Source: Desulfocarbo sp964620595 (GTDB lineage Bacteria; Desulfobacterota; Desulfarculia; Desulfarculales; Desulfarculaceae). From it: a DNA stretch of 64,000 nucleotides. Of this stretch, positions 17,045 to 26,047 are shown one piece after another; positions within the stretch are counted from its first letter, which is position 1, and the number at the start of each line of letters is the position of its first letter. The position numbers and the translations under genes were made by a program. Below the pieces are notes generated by a model that saw only the letters and a list, made by a program, of their open reading frames with translations, searched no databases and was not told where the DNA came from. Where the stretch lies: the NCBI GenBank assembly GCA_964620595.1, contig CAZUHP010000001.1, positions 124,001-188,000 on the forward strand, in the 5' to 3' direction.

Positions 17045-18736
17045 GTGAGAGTCTTGGGGATAAGCTGTTATTATCACGACGCTTCCGCTGCCCTGGTCCA
17101 AGACGGCCGGGTATTGGCGGCAGCTGAAGAGGAACGTTTCACCCGCAAGAAGCACGATAGCCGCTTCCCAGAAGCGGCGATTCGCTTTTGCCTGGACCAA
17201 GCGGGCCTCGCGCCCTCGGACCTGGACTTGGTCTGCTTTTACGAGAAGCCTTTTCTTAAGCTGGAACGCATATTGGTCACCGCCACCCGTTGGGCTGACC
17301 AGGCTGGCTCCATGCTTGAGGAACAGCTGTCCCAGGCCTTTCACGAGCGTTTGTTCGTGGATGAGGTCATCCGAGACAAGACAGGCTATGCCGGCCCCAT
17401 TGAGTTCTGCGACCACCACATGTCCCACGCGGCCTCGGCCTACTTCCTCTCCGGCTTCGAGCAGGCAGCGATTCTGACCGTGGATGGGGTGGGGGAATGG
17501 ACCACCACCGCCCAGTACCTGGGCCAGGGCAACCAAATAAGCATGTTGCGCGAGATGCGCTATCCCAGCTCCCTGGGCCTGCTTTACAGCACCATGACCG
17601 CCTTTTTGGGCTTCAAGGTGAACAACGACGAGTACAAGGTCATGGGGCTGGCTTCCTACGGCCGTCCCCGCCACCAGGACAAGGTGCGCAGGCTGATCCA
17701 GGTGTTCGACGATGGCAGCTTCTGCCTGGACACGGACTATTTCAGCTTCATGTATGACCCGGAGCGGATGTTCAACCAGAAGTTCGTGGAACTGTTCGGG
17801 CCCCCCCGCTCCCCGGAGGACGTAATTACCGACTACCACAAGGACTTGGCCGCTTCCCTGCAGAAAGTATACGAAGATTTGCTGCTGCACTTGGCAAACA
17901 CTTTTTATCGGCAGAGCGGCGGGGTGGAGAACCTGTGCCTGGCCGGTGGCACGGCCCTGAACTGCGTGGCCAACGCCCGCTTGGTCAAGGAAACCCCGTT
18001 TCAAAGGATCTGGGTGCCGCCTGCCGCTGGTGATGGAGGCGGCTCCCTGGGCGCGGCCTTGCATGCCTATTATGCCCATGGCGGCGACCGGCCCGCCCCG
18101 GCCCGGTTCAATTCCCTTTTGGGGCCGGAGTACGACGATGCGGAGATACGCCGCATGCTGGAAGAAAACGGTGCCGATTATGTTCGCCTGGAGGGGGACC
18201 AGCTTTATGAGAAGACGGCGGAACTGATTTGGGAGAATCAGATCGTGGCTTGGTTCCAGGGACGCATGGAGTCCGGGCCCCGGGCCCTGGGCTGCCGCAG
18301 CATCCTGGCCAATCCCTGCAACCCCAAGATGAAGGACATCCTCAACGCCAGGGTGAAATTCCGGGAGGAGTTTCGTCCCTTTGCCCCGGCAGTGCTGGCC
18401 GAGGAGGCGGAGGAGTTCTTTGACTTGGATCGGGAAAGCCCTTTCATGCTGTTCGCGGTGCAGGTCAAACCCGGCCAGGGTCGACGCATCCCGGCCGTGA
18501 CCCATGTAGACAACACGGCCAGGGTGCAGACCGTGCACCCGGAGGACAACCCCAGGTTCCACAGGCTGATCCAGGCGTTCAAGCGCCGTTCCGGCGTGCC
18601 GGTGGTCATCAACACCTCGTTCAACATACGGGGCGAGCCCATAGTCTGCACTCCCCAGGACGCCTACAATTGCTTCTTGGGAGCGGGCATAGATTTTCTG
18701 GTGATAGGCAATTATCTGGTCGAGAAGGAGATATAA
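17045..18736 (+). CDS. Carbamoyltransferase, NodU/CmcH family
   Basis: A 563-aa enzyme that transfers a carbamoyl group from carbamoyl phosphate, via carbamoyl-AMP, to a hydroxyl of a sugar or metabolite. The N-terminal Kae1-like domain begins MRVLGISCYYHDASAALV and has the metal-binding histidines in CDHHMSHAASAY and the TVDGVGEW nucleotide segment. The C-terminal YrdC-like domain includes GRMESGPRALGCRSIL and NTSFNIRGEPIV. GTG is preceded by AGGAGGT at six bases. In nodulation factors, tobramycin and O-antigens such enzymes carbamoylate sugars. Here it leads an operon with an SGNH hydrolase and a radical SAM protein, so a surface-glycan sugar is the likely acceptor (inference). Confidence 0.9.
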   Translation: MRVLGISCYYHDASAALVQDGRVLAAAEEERFTRKKHDSRFPEAAIRFCLDQAGLAPSDLDLVCFYEKPFLKLERILVTATRWADQAGSMLEEQLSQAFHERLFVDEVIRDKTGYAGPIEFCDHHMSHAASAYFLSGFEQAAILTVDGVGEWTTTAQYLGQGNQISMLREMRYPSSLGLLYSTMTAFLGFKVNNDEYKVMGLASYGRPRHQDKVRRLIQVFDDGSFCLDTDYFSFMYDPERMFNQKFVELFGPPRSPEDVITDYHKDLAASLQKVYEDLLLHLANTFYRQSGGVENLCLAGGTALNCVANARLVKETPFQRIWVPPAAGDGGGSLGAALHAYYAHGGDRPAPARFNSLLGPEYDDAEIRRMLEENGADYVRLEGDQLYEKTAELIWENQIVAWFQGRMESGPRALGCRSILANPCNPKMKDILNARVKFREEFRPFAPAVLAEEAEEFFDLDRESPFMLFAVQVKPGQGRRIPAVTHVDNTARVQTVHPEDNPRFHRLIQAFKRRSGVPVVINTSFNIRGEPIVCTPQDAYNCFLGAGIDFLVIGNYLVEKEI

Positions 18737-18739
18737 GGC

Positions 18740-18919
18740 ATGGCCCGAAGCTACTTTGACAAGGCCGCCTTGGAGGCCAAGCTGGCCGAGTTAGAAGAGG
18801 AGGGCTCCTGCCCGGACTGGCTCATCAGTTTGTGCAGGGAGCTGGCCCAGGCGCCGGAGTCCATACCGGTGCGGGAAGACAAGCACCGTTATGTGGTGGA
18901 GTACATTTATCCCCATTAG
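18740..18919 (+). CDS. Small protein between carbamoyltransferase and SGNH hydrolase
   Basis: A 59-aa frame starting 3 bases after the carbamoyltransferase stop, with AAGG just upstream. The sequence is charged, with a helix (FDKAALEAKLAELEEEG), two cysteines, and a tyrosine-rich end (HRYVVEYIYPH). I do not recognise a family. It ends 17 bases before the next start. Its tight packing in the operon argues that it is real and acts with its neighbours; it may be a small subunit or adaptor. Confidence 0.6.
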   Translation: MARSYFDKAALEAKLAELEEEGSCPDWLISLCRELAQAPESIPVREDKHRYVVEYIYPH

Positions 18920-18936
18920 CAGGCGAAAAGCTGGAC

Positions 18937-20778
18937 ATGTATTTTCAGTACCACCGCAACCTCTTTCACTCCCGGCGTAGGGCGGGAGGTTTCCGCATCC
19001 TCTGCCTGGGCGACTCCCTCACCTTTGGGGCCGGGGTTCAGCCTGACGAGACCCTGCCTGCCCAGTTGGAGCTGATCCTGAACCGGGCCAGTTGGGCCAG
19101 CATCGTGGAGGTGATAAACGAGGGGGTGTCGGGCTACTCTCTGCACGACGACTGGCAGAGATTCCTGGAACGGGGGGTGGGCCTTGCGCCGGACTTGGTG
19201 GTGGTGGTGCTTTGCGACAACGACGCGGAACTATTCAGCGTCAATCAACTGCCAGACAAAAGCGTCAGTTATGAAGATCACGCTGCCAATTGTTGGAACG
19301 AAAACGGACCCCATCAGCCCCATTTTCGGTTGACCCTCCAGGAGATGGCCGCTTTCGGCAAGGAGCATTCCCTGCGTTTCATCGTTGTGTTCTACATGAT
19401 CTATTCTTCCCCCCTGACGAGGCGGATCGCGGACACCTTGGCCGGACTTTGCAGGGAATACGGCTTGGACTGGCTGGATTTGTCGGCCGACATGCACTGG
19501 CGGCAGGACCAGCAGAGCACCTCCTTGTGGCGGGTGAGCAGTGAGGACGGCCATCCTTCTGCCCTGGCGCACCAGGTCGCGGCCCAACGTCTGGCCCGCC
19601 ACATAATGGCCAAGGGCTACCTGCCCAAAGACCTTCCGCCAGGGGCCAGCGAGGCGAAGCTGTTTCAGGAGATACAGGACTACTCCCAGCGGGGCTTGGC
19701 GGTAGGGGGGCCCCCCGAGGCGGTGCTGTACCGCAGCCAACAGATACTCCTGGCGAAGCACACCAGCAAGGCCCGCCTGAAGCTGGACTCCGGGGACCGG
19801 GTGGACGAGCGGACCTTTGAAAAGACCCTGAAGGAGATGCAGGCTGCCCAGAATTTTTTCGTGCAGGTGGCCTTCCTGGAAGCCTATGGGGAGAGTCTGG
19901 AGCGGTACCAATACCAATATTTCGCCCAGGCCGAGGGCCTGCGGGCGGCAATGCACCAGATGGGCAGGAAGTTGACCATCCTGCGGCATGCCCTGGAAGA
20001 TCCCTCGCTGTGGCTCTATCCCTTGGGCCAAGCGAACCGGCCCGGGCCCGGGCCCGAGGAGTTCGCCCGGGCCGCGGAACGGGTGCAGGCACGCCTGGAG
20101 CGGCTCAACGCCCTACAGCGACTGGCTCGAAGGGGACTGGTTTTTTCCAACGGATACTTGGCCGCCTGGTGCGGCAGACAGAATTGCCGGCGCGATTGCG
20201 CCTTGGAACGCATCAATCAAATCTGGGAAGATTTGAGCGGACTCTGTCTCGCCTATCTGGAACTCCACGCGCGGCTGGTTCGTATTTTCCAAGCGCGCGC
20301 CGATGGCCTGAAGAACGACCAGTGGAGCGCCGCCTTCCTGGATTTGGCCGGCGAGATGGCGGGGACCGCTGCCTCGTTGGAACAGCTTTTTGACCTGTTG
20401 AACCTGGGACGGTTCCCCCAGAGCTGGCCCCGGGAGGGGCTTACACCCTTTGTGGAGATCCTGGTCCGCGCCAAAAGCCGACACCCCGACAAGTTCACCC
20501 TGGGCGTGCAGTCCATAGCCAAAGTGCCTCAGCGGCCGCCCGTGTACGACTGCCGTTGGGTGATCCGCGATGGCAAGGAGCAGACCTACCGCTTCCGTTT
20601 TCCCTGCTTTGTCATGGGGCAGGCGGTATTGATACACCCGCCGGAGGCGGGGCTGGAGGTGCGGGATTTGCGGATGTTCCTGCGCCAGGAAAGAATGTTG
20701 ACTATTCCGGGCGAACGCTTACAGCCCACAGGCGCGGCTGGCTCGCTTAGCACCGGGCTGGTGCTCTTGCCTTTGTAG
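18937..20778 (+). CDS. SGNH/GDSL hydrolase with long helical C-terminal region
   Basis: A 613-aa protein. The SGNH esterase domain covers about residues 20-235: block I FRILCLGDSLTFGAG (nucleophile Ser), block II Gly in NEGVSGYSLHD, block III Asn in LCDNDAE, and block V Asp/His in EDGHPSALAHQ, so the catalytic set is complete. Residues about 240-613 are helical, with no family I recognise and a GRQNCRRDC cysteine patch. SGNH enzymes remove or transfer acyl groups on polysaccharides. No signal peptide is visible from the chosen ATG, so it may act in the cytosol on a precursor. The ribosome site before ATG 18937 is weak. Confidence 0.75.
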   Translation: MYFQYHRNLFHSRRRAGGFRILCLGDSLTFGAGVQPDETLPAQLELILNRASWASIVEVINEGVSGYSLHDDWQRFLERGVGLAPDLVVVVLCDNDAELFSVNQLPDKSVSYEDHAANCWNENGPHQPHFRLTLQEMAAFGKEHSLRFIVVFYMIYSSPLTRRIADTLAGLCREYGLDWLDLSADMHWRQDQQSTSLWRVSSEDGHPSALAHQVAAQRLARHIMAKGYLPKDLPPGASEAKLFQEIQDYSQRGLAVGGPPEAVLYRSQQILLAKHTSKARLKLDSGDRVDERTFEKTLKEMQAAQNFFVQVAFLEAYGESLERYQYQYFAQAEGLRAAMHQMGRKLTILRHALEDPSLWLYPLGQANRPGPGPEEFARAAERVQARLERLNALQRLARRGLVFSNGYLAAWCGRQNCRRDCALERINQIWEDLSGLCLAYLELHARLVRIFQARADGLKNDQWSAAFLDLAGEMAGTAASLEQLFDLLNLGRFPQSWPREGLTPFVEILVRAKSRHPDKFTLGVQSIAKVPQRPPVYDCRWVIRDGKEQTYRFRFPCFVMGQAVLIHPPEAGLEVRDLRMFLRQERMLTIPGERLQPTGAAGSLSTGLVLLPL

Positions 20779-20837
20779 AATCGTGGCGGCCCCGCCGGAG
20801 TGGGGATGAGGCTGTCACCCAGCACAGGAGGAAACCC

Positions 20838-22295
20838 TTGGCCCAAGCTACCTATCAGCAAGCCCTGCAAGCCGCCGAGTCAACCTACCAGACCGGCAAT
20901 CCGGGCCAGGCGGCCCGCATATTCCAAGCGGCGGAAGCGCTGGACAAGAAACCAGTAGAGGCGCTTTTCGGCCGGGCCAAGTCTATGGCCAAGCTGGGCC
21001 GCTGGCAGGAGGCCCTGAGCCTCCTGGACCAGTGCCGCCAGATGGGCCTGGAGTCTCCCCTTGTGTCTTTCTTGCAAGGCCTCTGTCTGTGGGAACAGGG
21101 CGATGCGGCCCAGGCCTTCGAGCTTTTGAATGCGGCCTTCCACCAGGACCAGGACCTCCAGGGCCGGGCCATCCCCCCCCAGGACAAGCGCTTGCTGTTG
21201 ACCCTGTTGCACGAGTACCGGGCATTGGAGAACCGCCTGGCCCTGGCGCAGGAAGACTTGCAGCATGGGCGGTTCCTGGCGGGCATGAAACAGGTTCAAA
21301 AGATCTTGGCCCTAAACCCCAACCTTCCCCAGGCCAGGGCCTGGATGGACCAGTTGGTATATGGAGGGGCCTATCCCAAGCAGGTGGTGATCGAGCCGAC
21401 CAACAAGTGCAGCATGGGTTGCGCGGGCTGCTTCACCCGGGCCGGCAGCAGTATCGGGGTGGGCTTCATGACCCCGGAGCAGTTCCAGGGGCTCATGGAC
21501 GAGTTGGGTCCCCACCTGTCACGGCTGATCCTGCACGACAGGGGGGACTCCTTTCACCACCCGGAGATCATCCGCTTTTTGGAGATAACCGCCCGCTATC
21601 CCCACATGCAAACCATCATCCACACCCACGGCAGCCTGGACATGGACGCCGAGGCCGTGGTGAGAAGCGGGGGACTGCACGAGTTGACCTTCAGCATAGA
21701 CGGTGCCAGCCAGCAGACTTACCAGCAGTACCGGCGCAACGGCGATTTGGAACGGGTGCTGGGCAACCTCAAGGCCGTGCTGGACGCCAAGCGCAGGCTG
21801 GGCAAGCAATACCCCGTGGTGGTCTGGAAGTTCATTGTCATGAAGACCAATGAACACGAGATGGAACAGGCCCAGCAGATGGCGCGTGAGTTGGGGGTGG
21901 ACCGGTTCGAGTTCTCCCAGTTCGGCATAAGCTGGAACGGCCTGCGCCACCTCAAGAACCTTTCCGCCTACCTGGACAAGTTCGTGCCCACGGACAAGGA
22001 ATGGCTGAACGTGGACTACCAGGCGCTCTGCCAGGGAGTCATCAAACCCCGGGCGGCCATGGGCGAGAAGCATTGCTTCACAGTCAATCTGAACAAACCC
22101 GCCATCCGCTGGAACGGCGACGTCACCCCCTGTTGCGTCTGCGTGGACCCCTATCCCCGGGTCATGGGCAATGTGTTCCAGGGTGCCAGCTTCAAGGAAA
22201 TTTGGGACAGCGAGAAGTTTCGGCGCTGGCGCAAGCAGGCGGTGCTGGACCCGGACCGCCAGGAACCCTGCCGGCAGTGCCATATCGCCACCTGA
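20838..22295 (+). CDS. TPR-radical SAM/SPASM protein
   Basis: A 485-aa protein starting at TTG 20838 (AGGAGG six bases upstream). Residues 1 to about 175 contain TPR-like repeats (ATYQQALQAAESTYQTGNPGQ, then GRWQEALSLLDQCR). The radical SAM domain starts near 183: EPTNKCSMGCAGC with the CxxxCxxC cluster cysteines at 191, 195, 198. The C-terminal cysteines (CFTVNL, TPCCVCVDPYP, CRQCH) fit a SPASM auxiliary-cluster domain. SPASM enzymes modify peptides, sugars or other substrates, and the substrate here is unknown. The TPR part may recruit a protein partner. It is the last gene of the operon and convergent with a methyltransferase. Confidence 0.82.
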   Translation: MAQATYQQALQAAESTYQTGNPGQAARIFQAAEALDKKPVEALFGRAKSMAKLGRWQEALSLLDQCRQMGLESPLVSFLQGLCLWEQGDAAQAFELLNAAFHQDQDLQGRAIPPQDKRLLLTLLHEYRALENRLALAQEDLQHGRFLAGMKQVQKILALNPNLPQARAWMDQLVYGGAYPKQVVIEPTNKCSMGCAGCFTRAGSSIGVGFMTPEQFQGLMDELGPHLSRLILHDRGDSFHHPEIIRFLEITARYPHMQTIIHTHGSLDMDAEAVVRSGGLHELTFSIDGASQQTYQQYRRNGDLERVLGNLKAVLDAKRRLGKQYPVVVWKFIVMKTNEHEMEQAQQMARELGVDRFEFSQFGISWNGLRHLKNLSAYLDKFVPTDKEWLNVDYQALCQGVIKPRAAMGEKHCFTVNLNKPAIRWNGDVTPCCVCVDPYPRVMGNVFQGASFKEIWDSEKFRRWRKQAVLDPDRQEPCRQCHIAT

Positions 22296-22372
22296 GCGGG
22301 GCAAGGCCCCTTGTCGCCGCCGTCTCCCGGGCGCGGACTGGTGGCGAGTCAGGGGCCAGACCAGGCAGGCGT

Positions 22373-23398
22373 CTATCCCTTGACTGCCTCCAGGTAGTGT
22401 TGATATTTGCTGCTTTTGATCTCCCGCACCTCCAGGCCCGCCTCTTCGGCCAAACGGGCCAACTCCGAGGGTAGGAAGCGGTAGGCATACTCCGGATGGT
22501 ACCAATCGAAGTTCACCGACGTGGAATGCTCCAGGCCGAAAGTGGGATGGTACCAGCACTTCATCAGGTGGTCATACACAAACTCCTGTACCGTATATTC
22601 GCCGGCCTTGATACCCAAGGCGGGCAGGTCCTGTCGGATGCGCAAGGGCTCTTCTACGGCCTGTAGGTCCCTGCCCAGCAGGGCGAACTGGCGGCACAGG
22701 TCCCAAGCCTCCTTGGGCGGTTGGGGCACGATTATGGCCCGCAGGGCGTCGTCTACCGCCTCGCGCATGGGGGACTTGCGGGCATACACCGACACGGCCA
22801 GCCGTCCACCCGGCCCCAGGGAGTCGGCTAGGCTGGCCATGGTGACTTCGGGCTGCGGCGTGTGGTGCAGAGCCGAGCGACAGATCACATAGTCGAACTG
22901 CCGGCTCACCGGCGGTGGCTGGCTGATGTCCCAGCGGATGAACTGGTATCGCTCCGGGTCCAGACCCGGGGGCGGGGTGATGTGTCCCAAGGAGCCGTGG
23001 ATATCCGCGCCCAGGTAGGCCAGGCCCGGCGGCGGGGGCGAGGCGAACAACTCCTGGAAGATGCCGCCCCAGCCGCAGGCTGCGTCATAGACCAGGGTGT
23101 CGCCTTGCCGGGCCTGGCTTCGGATGCGGCTGAACAGCTCGGCCCAGGGCAGTTGGGCGGCGGCGGTATGGGAGCTGGCATCCCTGCTGCCCATGCAGCG
23201 GCCGAATCCCATGTCTTTGCCCCATTGCAAGGTATAGTGCTCCGCAGTCTGCCGGTTGACCTGCTCCAGGGCCAACAGATCCGGTACCGGCTCGGCCGGG
23301 AACAGGCGGCCGCAAGCCGGGCAGAGCAGCCCGCCCCCGCCCTGGGGAACCAATACGTTGTCGCGGTCAAAGGGGCACATGAGTTCGAACAAGGACAT
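22373..23398 (-). CDS. SAM-dependent methyltransferase with N-terminal zinc-binding segment
   Basis: A 341-aa protein. The N-terminus has FELMCPFD (Cys8) and LLCPACGRLFP (Cys24, Cys27), a short Trm112-like zinc motif. The class I methyltransferase core follows: VYDAACGWGG (SAM-binding), YLGADIHGS, then DYVICRSALHHTPQPEVTMASLADSLGPGGRLAVSVYA. The C-terminus (STSVNFDWYHPEYAYRFLPSELARLAEEAGLEVREIKSSKYQHYLE) resembles small-molecule or sugar methyltransferases. It is the last gene of a minus-strand operon that starts at 32605; spacing to the deacetylase gene is 35 bases. Acceptor unknown, probably a glycan. Confidence 0.8.
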   Translation of the reverse strand: MSLFELMCPFDRDNVLVPQGGGGLLCPACGRLFPAEPVPDLLALEQVNRQTAEHYTLQWGKDMGFGRCMGSRDASSHTAAAQLPWAELFSRIRSQARQGDTLVYDAACGWGGIFQELFASPPPPGLAYLGADIHGSLGHITPPPGLDPERYQFIRWDISQPPPVSRQFDYVICRSALHHTPQPEVTMASLADSLGPGGRLAVSVYARKSPMREAVDDALRAIIVPQPPKEAWDLCRQFALLGRDLQAVEEPLRIRQDLPALGIKAGEYTVQEFVYDHLMKCWYHPTFGLEHSTSVNFDWYHPEYAYRFLPSELARLAEEAGLEVREIKSSKYQHYLEAVKG

Positions 23399-23433
23399 GT
23401 TTCAATTTTCCCTTGCCACGGGACTGCTCATGG

Positions 23434-24120
23434 TCACAACAGATCCCGCAGTCGGTAGGTGGGTATCCGCTGGTTGGCCAGATAGTCCAACAGGGTTTCG
23501 AAGAAAGTGCCCATGCCAGGGCCGGGGTCGCGGCAGGCGAGCAGGGCTTCCCGCTTCTGTTCGGCCAGAGGCTGGAAGCGGAGCAGCTTCTCCCGGTAGC
23601 CCTGGGGGCTGGTGCTGTTCCAGAGTATGTGCATGGGGTGGAAGGCGAATATCTTGAGGCCTGGTTCCTGGAAGTTGGTTATCTCGACCTTCGTGAAAGG
23701 AAAGCCGTGGCTCATGTGGAGGTTGTCGCTCCACCAGCCGGGAAAGCGCACCAGCCCGTCCCCCCGGACAGGGGCCAGATGGCTCTTGAAGGGGAAGAAG
23801 AGGGAGGCGTCATAGACCAGTCCCCGCCGCGCCAGTTCTTCGGCCAGGCCCTGGCGCCAGTACAGCCTGTGGGTGCGAAGGCCCAGGGCGTTGGGGAACC
23901 ATGCCTGGAGGTTATCCAGGATATCCTTCTCGTCCTTGCCCTGGGTGGAGTCGGCCATGAGGTTGGGATGTAGGGCCACCTCCAGGCGGGGATCGTCCGG
24001 CAGGTCCAGGGGCGTGGTCGCAAAGACGGTGGCGCTCAGGTTTCTAGCCAAGACGCTTTCCAGCACCTGCTCCACCACGCTCTGGGGTGCCCAGTCCGTG
24101 TCAAAAGTCAGACAGATCAA
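23434..24120 (-). CDS. Polysaccharide deacetylase-like protein (WbmS type)
   Basis: A 228-aa protein with a NodB-like fold. The first motif is CLTFDTDWAP (catalytic/metal Asp pair), the second EVALHPNLM (metal His), then LRTHRLYW and IFAFHPMHILWN near the C-terminus. It resembles WbmS-type deacetylases found in O-antigen loci, which remove acetyl from sugars. No signal peptide, so it should act in the cytosol on sugar nucleotides or lipid-linked intermediates. It lies 12 bases after the radical SAM gene. Confidence 0.75.
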   Translation of the reverse strand: MICLTFDTDWAPQSVVEQVLESVLARNLSATVFATTPLDLPDDPRLEVALHPNLMADSTQGKDEKDILDNLQAWFPNALGLRTHRLYWRQGLAEELARRGLVYDASLFFPFKSHLAPVRGDGLVRFPGWWSDNLHMSHGFPFTKVEITNFQEPGLKIFAFHPMHILWNSTSPQGYREKLLRFQPLAEQKREALLACRDPGPGMGTFFETLLDYLANQRIPTYRLRDLL

Positions 24121-24132
24121 GCCGGTCCCCCC

Positions 24133-25107
24133 CTAGCCCACGGCCAGCCGGTCTGCCGCCGTCTGGCCGCCGTCCAGGTCCTCTACCCATACCCCGTTTT
24201 CCAGGCGCCAGTAGTTGGGGTAGTTGAGTGGCTTGGTGCAGCGGCGGCACATCTCCAGGCCGGTGTAGTCGTTGCGCAGGTGCTGTTCCTGGAGGCGGCG
24301 CAAGGCATCTGAAGCCAGTATTTCACTCAAGGAGGACTCGCCCAAAGACCCCAGAAACAGAGGGCCGGGGTGTTCCCGCAGGGTATAGGCCTCGCAGCAG
24401 GCGTAGGCCCGGCCCTGGGTGTCGATGGCCAAGTGGCGCCAGAGGGCCGAGCAGGGCCAGCGCTGGCCAAGCTCGCCCGGCGAGCTGCCACCGGAAAGCC
24501 CTACCGAGTCCACCGTCCCTGCGTGATTCTCCATGAGCCGATAGGTGATGAAATCCTCGCCGCTGAGCAGGGGCTCCCACTTTTTCTTGTAGTCCACGTA
24601 GCGGCTCGCATTGACCTTGGTATCCAGTATCTGGATACCGACCTTCATGGGCGAGCCGGTCTCGCGTTTGGCCTTCAAGAAGCGTCTTATGTTTCTTTCC
24701 ACCTTCTGGAAGCCGTCGGCGTTCATCAAGGAACGGTATTCCTCCCGGGTGGTGGCGTTGAGGCTCAGGCGCAGGTAGTCTAGGCCGGCTTCCAGCAGCA
24801 TGGCACCCTTGGCCTCGTCCAGTAGCCAGGCATTGGTGACCATGGCTACGCTGGCGGTGGGCAGGGCATCTTTGAGGCAGCGGATCACCTGTTCCAGGTG
24901 AGGATAAAGCAGGGGCTCCCCATAGCCACCCAAGGCAAAATTGACGGGCACCGGTGGGGTATGGGCCGCCAGCTCGGCGGCGAGACGCTCCACCAACTCC
25001 AAGGGTATCTGGGAGTTTTTGTCTCTCAGGAACTTGCGAGCGCACATCCGGCAGTTGAGGTTGCATTTGAGGGTAAGTTCTATGATTATGTCCCTGGCTA
25101 GGTTCAT
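24133..25107 (-). CDS. Radical SAM/SPASM enzyme
   Basis: A 324-aa enzyme. ATG 25107 is chosen because GGAGGA precedes it; the longer frame would add about 34 unrelated residues. The cluster motif ELTLKCNLNCRMCARK has Cys15, Cys19 and Cys22. ALGGYGEPLLYPHLEQ matches the usual GGEPLL/SAM-binding segment and the C-terminal cysteines (WPCSALWRHLAIDTQGRAYACCEAYT; MCRRCTKP) form a SPASM-type domain. Together with two related enzymes in the operon it probably acts on a sugar or amino-sugar; known relatives include peptide-modifying and dehydrogenating enzymes. Substrate not inferable. Confidence 0.82.
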   Translation of the reverse strand: MNLARDIIIELTLKCNLNCRMCARKFLRDKNSQIPLELVERLAAELAAHTPPVPVNFALGGYGEPLLYPHLEQVIRCLKDALPTASVAMVTNAWLLDEAKGAMLLEAGLDYLRLSLNATTREEYRSLMNADGFQKVERNIRRFLKAKRETGSPMKVGIQILDTKVNASRYVDYKKKWEPLLSGEDFITYRLMENHAGTVDSVGLSGGSSPGELGQRWPCSALWRHLAIDTQGRAYACCEAYTLREHPGPLFLGSLGESSLSEILASDALRRLQEQHLRNDYTGLEMCRRCTKPLNYPNYWRLENGVWVEDLDGGQTAADRLAVG

Positions 25108-25148
25108 CTCTCCTCCAGGCGCATCACGACGGGCGTTTAGGGAGACGT

Positions 25149-26024
25149 TTAGGAAGCGGTTTTTTCCATCAGGTAGCAGATGGAGTTGGCGAACAACTTG
25201 GGGCACCATCGCTGAGACCAGCGCAGCACCGCCCGTCCCGGAGCGGTGAGCAGGGAATGGTCGCGGTTGACCAAATAGTACTCATGCAGCTCGTAGGGTT
25301 GGCCGTTGTTGCGCTGCAGGCGCTCCCGCCGCCGCCGCTTCACCTCCTTGGGTACGAATACTCCATAAAAGAACCGGAACACCCCCCGGGCTATGTTGCC
25401 GGGCCATTCTTCCCGCACCGAAAGCCCCACCTTGGCCACCGTGTCCAGCACATCCCGCCGGCCGTAGCGCCACACAAAGAAGGTGGTGGGGGTGCGCTTC
25501 ACGGCCAGGGACATGGCCTGGGTCAGGGTGAATATCCTTTCTCCCAGGTTGTAGGGCGAGTTGTTGACGAACAGCAACTTGCCACCGGGCTTGAGCACCC
25601 GGTGTATTTCGCGCCAGACTTCAAGGTGGTGCCGTGGGTCGGGGATCTCGTATACAATGCCCACCATCACCACCAAGTCAAAGGAGTCGGAGGTAAAGGG
25701 AAGCCGGGTGGCATCGGCCACCATGGTTCGGGCTTGGGGCAGGTGCTGGCGCAGGTTGCGGATGCCGAAGTCCGACAGGTCTATGCCGCTTAAATTCTTG
25801 AAGCCCCGGCGGGCCAGATGCACCAGGTGGCGGCCCGATCCGCAGCCCACGTCCAAGATAGCCGCTTCGGGATGCAGCCCCTCCACCGCCCGATCCAGAA
25901 AAAGCGTCACGTCGTCGTAGTCCAGGGTGGCCAGATAGGCCTCCATGTCGAAGTCGGCATAGTAGCTGGCCCAACGGTCCGGCTTGGACTTGTGGTCGTT
26001 GAGGGGAAAGCGCCGTTCCTTCAT
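25149..26024 (-). CDS. Class I SAM-dependent methyltransferase
   Basis: A 291-aa cytosolic enzyme with the Methyltransf_11/25 core: ILDVGCGSGRHLVHLARRG (SAM loop), LSGIDLSDFGIRN, DSFDLVVMVGIVYEIPDPRHHLEVWREIHRVLKPGGKLLFVN. It has a C-terminal extension rich in Arg (KEVKRRRRERLQRNN) and ends NSICYLMEKT. It sits between two radical SAM genes in the operon. Methylation of a sugar hydroxyl or carboxyl is the most likely role, by context. Confidence 0.82.
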   Translation of the reverse strand: MKERRFPLNDHKSKPDRWASYYADFDMEAYLATLDYDDVTLFLDRAVEGLHPEAAILDVGCGSGRHLVHLARRGFKNLSGIDLSDFGIRNLRQHLPQARTMVADATRLPFTSDSFDLVVMVGIVYEIPDPRHHLEVWREIHRVLKPGGKLLFVNNSPYNLGERIFTLTQAMSLAVKRTPTTFFVWRYGRRDVLDTVAKVGLSVREEWPGNIARGVFRFFYGVFVPKEVKRRRRERLQRNNGQPYELHEYYLVNRDHSLLTAPGRAVLRWSQRWCPKLFANSICYLMEKTAS

Positions 26025-26047
26025 GCCCGATCTCCCGCGCGCGTCCC

